Part shown: positions 6,426 to 8,830 of the stretch, piece by piece | Numbering within the stretch: the first letter of the stretch is position 1 | Layout: the number at the start of each line of letters is the position of its first letter | Assembly (NCBI GenBank): GCA_031268395.1 | Contig: JAIRXI010000241.1 | Span: 1 to 8,830 of the forward strand | Length of the DNA stretch: 8,830 nucleotides | Origin: Tannerella sp. | Lineage (GTDB): Bacteria > Bacteroidota > Bacteroidia > Bacteroidales > Tannerellaceae | Direction: 5' to 3' | Notes under the pieces: generated by a model | Told to the model about the DNA's origin: nothing | Seen by the model: only the letters and a program-made list of their open reading frames with translations | Databases searched by the model: none | Made by a program: the position numbers and the translations under genes

Positions 6426-8792
6426 ATGAAAACAATTATTCGAAACTTTATCAGTGTCCTGCGACGCTACAAACTGGCCACCCTGCTCAACATACTGGGC
6501 CTTTCGGTTGCCTTTGCCGCCTTCCTGATCATCCTGATGCAGGTCGATTATGACCGTAACTTCAACCGCTCGCATCCCGGCGCCGACCGCATTTTCCGCA
6601 TGGAAATGAGCGGCATGATGGGACACGAATGGATGGACGTGGTCTGCCGTCCGTATATGGATCTCTTTGCCGCTTCTTCGCCCCACATACAGGCCTCCAC
6701 CCTGGTCGCGATGATGGGGAAAGTCTTCTTTGCCGTGGAAGACGGCGGCGAAACGCATCGCTTCCACGAAAAGGTGGAGAGGGTCACCTCCGGTTTTACC
6801 GACGTCTTTACCTTCGACATGGTCGAAGGCAGCGACCGTGCGCTCAGCGAGCCTGAAAAGGCCCTCATCCCCCTCAGCCTGGCCCGCAAGCTCTTCGGCA
6901 GCCAGCCGGCCACGGGCCGGCAATTGACGGACATGGAGGGCGCGGACGGCATGACCTCCTGCACCGTCGGCGGCGTCTACCGCGACTTCCCGCGCAATTC
7001 CTCCGTCACGAACGCCGTTTATCTCCCCATCCCCGACAGCGAAAACCGCCAGCACTGGGGCAACTGGAACTATATCGCCTACCTCCGCATGGACCGGCCG
7101 GAACATACGGAAGGACTGTTCGAGCAGTTCATGCAAACGTTCGACACCTCCGGCCTCGACACGTATTTCCAGGAGAAGTTCGGCCATATTCAGGCACGCT
7201 TCACGCCCCTGACGGAGCTGCACTATGTCACCGGCGTACATCCCGACCCCACGCCCAAGACGAGCCGCCAGACCGTCTTTATCCTCCTCTGCATTGCGAT
7301 CGTCATCGTGCTCATTGCCGGAATCAACTACATGAACTTCAGCGCCGCGCTCGTGCCCAAACGCATCAAAAGCGTCAACATCCAGAAGGTACTGGGCGGC
7401 AGCAGCCGCTCCATCCGCCTCGCCCTCCTGGTCGAAGCCCTCTTCATTGCCGCCCTTTCGGGCCTGCTGGCCATCGGGCTGGTGATATCGGTGCGGAACA
7501 CGCCCGTGGCGCAATTCACCGACGCCGACCTGGCCCTCTCCGCACATCCGGCCCTGATCGCCCTCCTGGCGGCCGTCGCCCTCCTGACCGGGCTGCTGGC
7601 CGGAATCGGGCCGGCGCGCTATCTCACCTCCTTCCGCCCGGCCATCGTCCTGAAAGGCAGCTTCGGACTCTCGGCGCAGGGACGGAAACTGCGAAACACC
7701 CTGGTCGGAATACAGTTCACCGCCGCCTTTGCCCTTATCATCGGCGCCGCTTTCATGTTTCTCCAGAATCATTTCATGCAACATTCCGACCTGGGATTCA
7801 AGCGGGATCAGGTCATCGTGACCGACATCAACGGGCAGATCAACAAAAACCGCGACGCCTTTGTCGACCGCATCCAGCGCTTTGCAGGCGTGGACGGAGT
7901 GGCCTTCGCCGAATTTCTCCTCGCCGGCGGCGACGTCTTTATGGGCTGGGGACGGAAGTTTAACGACCGGAAGATACAATATGACTGCCTGCCCGCCGAT
8001 CCCTCCTTCCCGGAAATCATGGGGATCGGCGTGACCGAAGGACGCAACTTCCGCGAAGACGACGCCCGGAGCCGTCACGGCGTCTACCTCTTCAACGAGA
8101 TCGCCCGCAAAACCTTTGACATGAAACTGGGCGACCGCATCGACAGTACCGAAATCGTCGGCTTCGTGCCCGACCTCCACTTTGCCTCCATGCGCAGGGA
8201 GATTTCGCCGATGGCCTTTCTGGTATGGGGCATAAACAACTGGGGAGACCAGTTCGGCTTTGCCTACATCCGGGTGAAGGCCGGCAGCGACCTGCGCGCG
8301 GCGATGACACACGTGCGCGACGTGCTCGGAGAGCTGGACGCCAGTTATCCCTTCGACGTCCGCTTCTTCGACGACGTGCTGCAGAAGACCTACGAGAGCG
8401 AACAGCGGATGGGCATGCTGATCGCCGTTTTCAGTCTCATCGCCGTCTTCATCTCGATTGTAGGCGTATTCGGGCTGGTCGTTTTCGACAGCGAATACCG
8501 GCGCCGGGAGATCGGCATCCGCAAGGTCTTCGGCTCCACCACGCGCGAAATCCTCCTGGCCTTCAACCGCAGCTATGTCCGCATCCTCTGCATCTGTTTC
8601 CTGCCGGCGGCGGCAACGGGGTGGTATGCCGTGACGCGGTGGCTGGAGAACTTTGCCACCCACACGCCCATGTACTGGTGGGTCTACCTCATGGCATTTA
8701 CCATCGTGTTTCTGCTGACCGTCGCCACCGTGACCTTCCAGAACTGGCGCGCCGCCAGCGCCAATCCCGTGGACAGCATCAAAGCGGAATAA
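6426..8792 (+). CDS. FtsX/MacB-type ABC transporter permease, duplicated eight-helix form
   Basis: This is the inner-membrane subunit, which on the MacB model uses ATP-driven motion to push a periplasmic substrate into the adaptor-TolC channel. Helix 1 lies at about residues 18-40. A large periplasmic domain follows (about 45-275, with YDRNFNRSHPGADRIFRME as in MacB periplasmic core domains). Helices 2-4 are at about 282-304, 330-356 and 375-396. Helix 5 is at 425-447 and a second periplasmic domain runs from about 455 to 655. Helices 6-8 are at 663-687, 718-741 and 749-771. The C-terminal half keeps the conserved coupling motif EIGIRKVFGSTTREILLAF (695-713). The first-half counterpart is degenerate (KSVNIQKVLGGSSRSIRLALL). 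The 788 residues and two-half layout match a form common in Bacteroidota. The ATG at 6426 is well placed before the first helix. No further gene starts before the window ends. Confidence 0.93.
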   Translation: MKTIIRNFISVLRRYKLATLLNILGLSVAFAAFLIILMQVDYDRNFNRSHPGADRIFRMEMSGMMGHEWMDVVCRPYMDLFAASSPHIQASTLVAMMGKVFFAVEDGGETHRFHEKVERVTSGFTDVFTFDMVEGSDRALSEPEKALIPLSLARKLFGSQPATGRQLTDMEGADGMTSCTVGGVYRDFPRNSSVTNAVYLPIPDSENRQHWGNWNYIAYLRMDRPEHTEGLFEQFMQTFDTSGLDTYFQEKFGHIQARFTPLTELHYVTGVHPDPTPKTSRQTVFILLCIAIVIVLIAGINYMNFSAALVPKRIKSVNIQKVLGGSSRSIRLALLVEALFIAALSGLLAIGLVISVRNTPVAQFTDADLALSAHPALIALLAAVALLTGLLAGIGPARYLTSFRPAIVLKGSFGLSAQGRKLRNTLVGIQFTAAFALIIGAAFMFLQNHFMQHSDLGFKRDQVIVTDINGQINKNRDAFVDRIQRFAGVDGVAFAEFLLAGGDVFMGWGRKFNDRKIQYDCLPADPSFPEIMGIGVTEGRNFREDDARSRHGVYLFNEIARKTFDMKLGDRIDSTEIVGFVPDLHFASMRREISPMAFLVWGINNWGDQFGFAYIRVKAGSDLRAAMTHVRDVLGELDASYPFDVRFFDDVLQKTYESEQRMGMLIAVFSLIAVFISIVGVFGLVVFDSEYRRREIGIRKVFGSTTREILLAFNRSYVRILCICFLPAAATGWYAVTRWLENFATHTPMYWWVYLMAFTIVFLLTVATVTFQNWRAASANPVDSIKAE

Positions 8793-8798
8793 ACCGCA

Positions 8799-8830
8799 CC
8801 TTAACGATGAACGATGAACGATAAACGATA
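8799..8830 (+). repeat. Heptanucleotide tandem array 4 (aacgatg/aacgata x4), runs to window edge
   Basis: Four units fill 8803-8830: aacgatg twice, then aacgata twice, after a CCTTAA edge. It begins 6 bp after the permease stop codon and may continue past the window. Stop codons at 8802, 8815 and 8822 cover all three + strand frames. Bases 8799-8822 are the exact inverted copy of 2440-2463. Confidence 0.8.

Noticed and set aside
6350..6553. Small open frame starting directly after the ATPase stop codon
   Set aside because: It runs through the GC hairpin and into the permease gene in another frame, and its product has no protein-like features.
6408..8663. 751-codon open frame on the - strand opposite the permease gene
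   Set aside because: The + strand frame has clear helices and family motifs. The antisense product is rich in His, Asp and Gly with no domain, which is typical of a shadow frame.

Overview
The window looks like an ordinary chromosomal stretch of a Bacteroidales-type (Bacteroidota) bacterium. This rests on protein style (a TolC with the typical SSYWNYCYYRANYLPSLS start, an eight-helix duplicated FtsX/MacB permease, Q right after signal peptides), a perfect TAnnTTTG -7-type motif, and weak ribosome binding sites. All recognised genes lie on the + strand. Identification is from reading alone, without database searches.

Left part (1-2307): two genes of unknown function, the first cut by the window edge. 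Their middle parts differ: one has an unassigned alpha/beta-like region plus TPR repeats, the other has a signal peptide and an unassigned domain. Both end in the same cysteine-rich tail, CxxCxGTG ... CxxCG ... HYHxxCPxCxGKGYR, which resembles a half-size DnaJ-type zinc module. Both look less GC-rich than the genes to their right.

Middle (2308-2810): a 503-bp gene-free stretch holding a short MITE-like segment, a heptamer repeat array, a long inverted repeat that encloses an intrinsic terminator, and a possible -7 promoter motif for the next operon.

Right part (2811-8792): four genes for a tripartite ABC efflux machine, in the order outer-membrane TolC-family channel, HlyD/MacA-type adaptor, MacB-type ATPase, and an eight-helix FtsX-type permease. 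Together they would span both membranes. The substrate cannot be read from the sequence. The gaps before the ATPase (96 bp) and the permease (76 bp) are long for an operon and each holds a hairpin.

The most unusual signal is four short tandem arrays, all of period exactly 7 bp, with three different unit sequences. All are intergenic, and each starts from a TTAA edge on one strand. Because 7 is not a multiple of 3, each array places stop codons in all three frames of that strand. Two of them (2435-2463 and 8799-8830) are inverted copies of one another, including their edge, and bracket the efflux operon with its upstream terminator. One ends 7 nt before the ATPase start codon.
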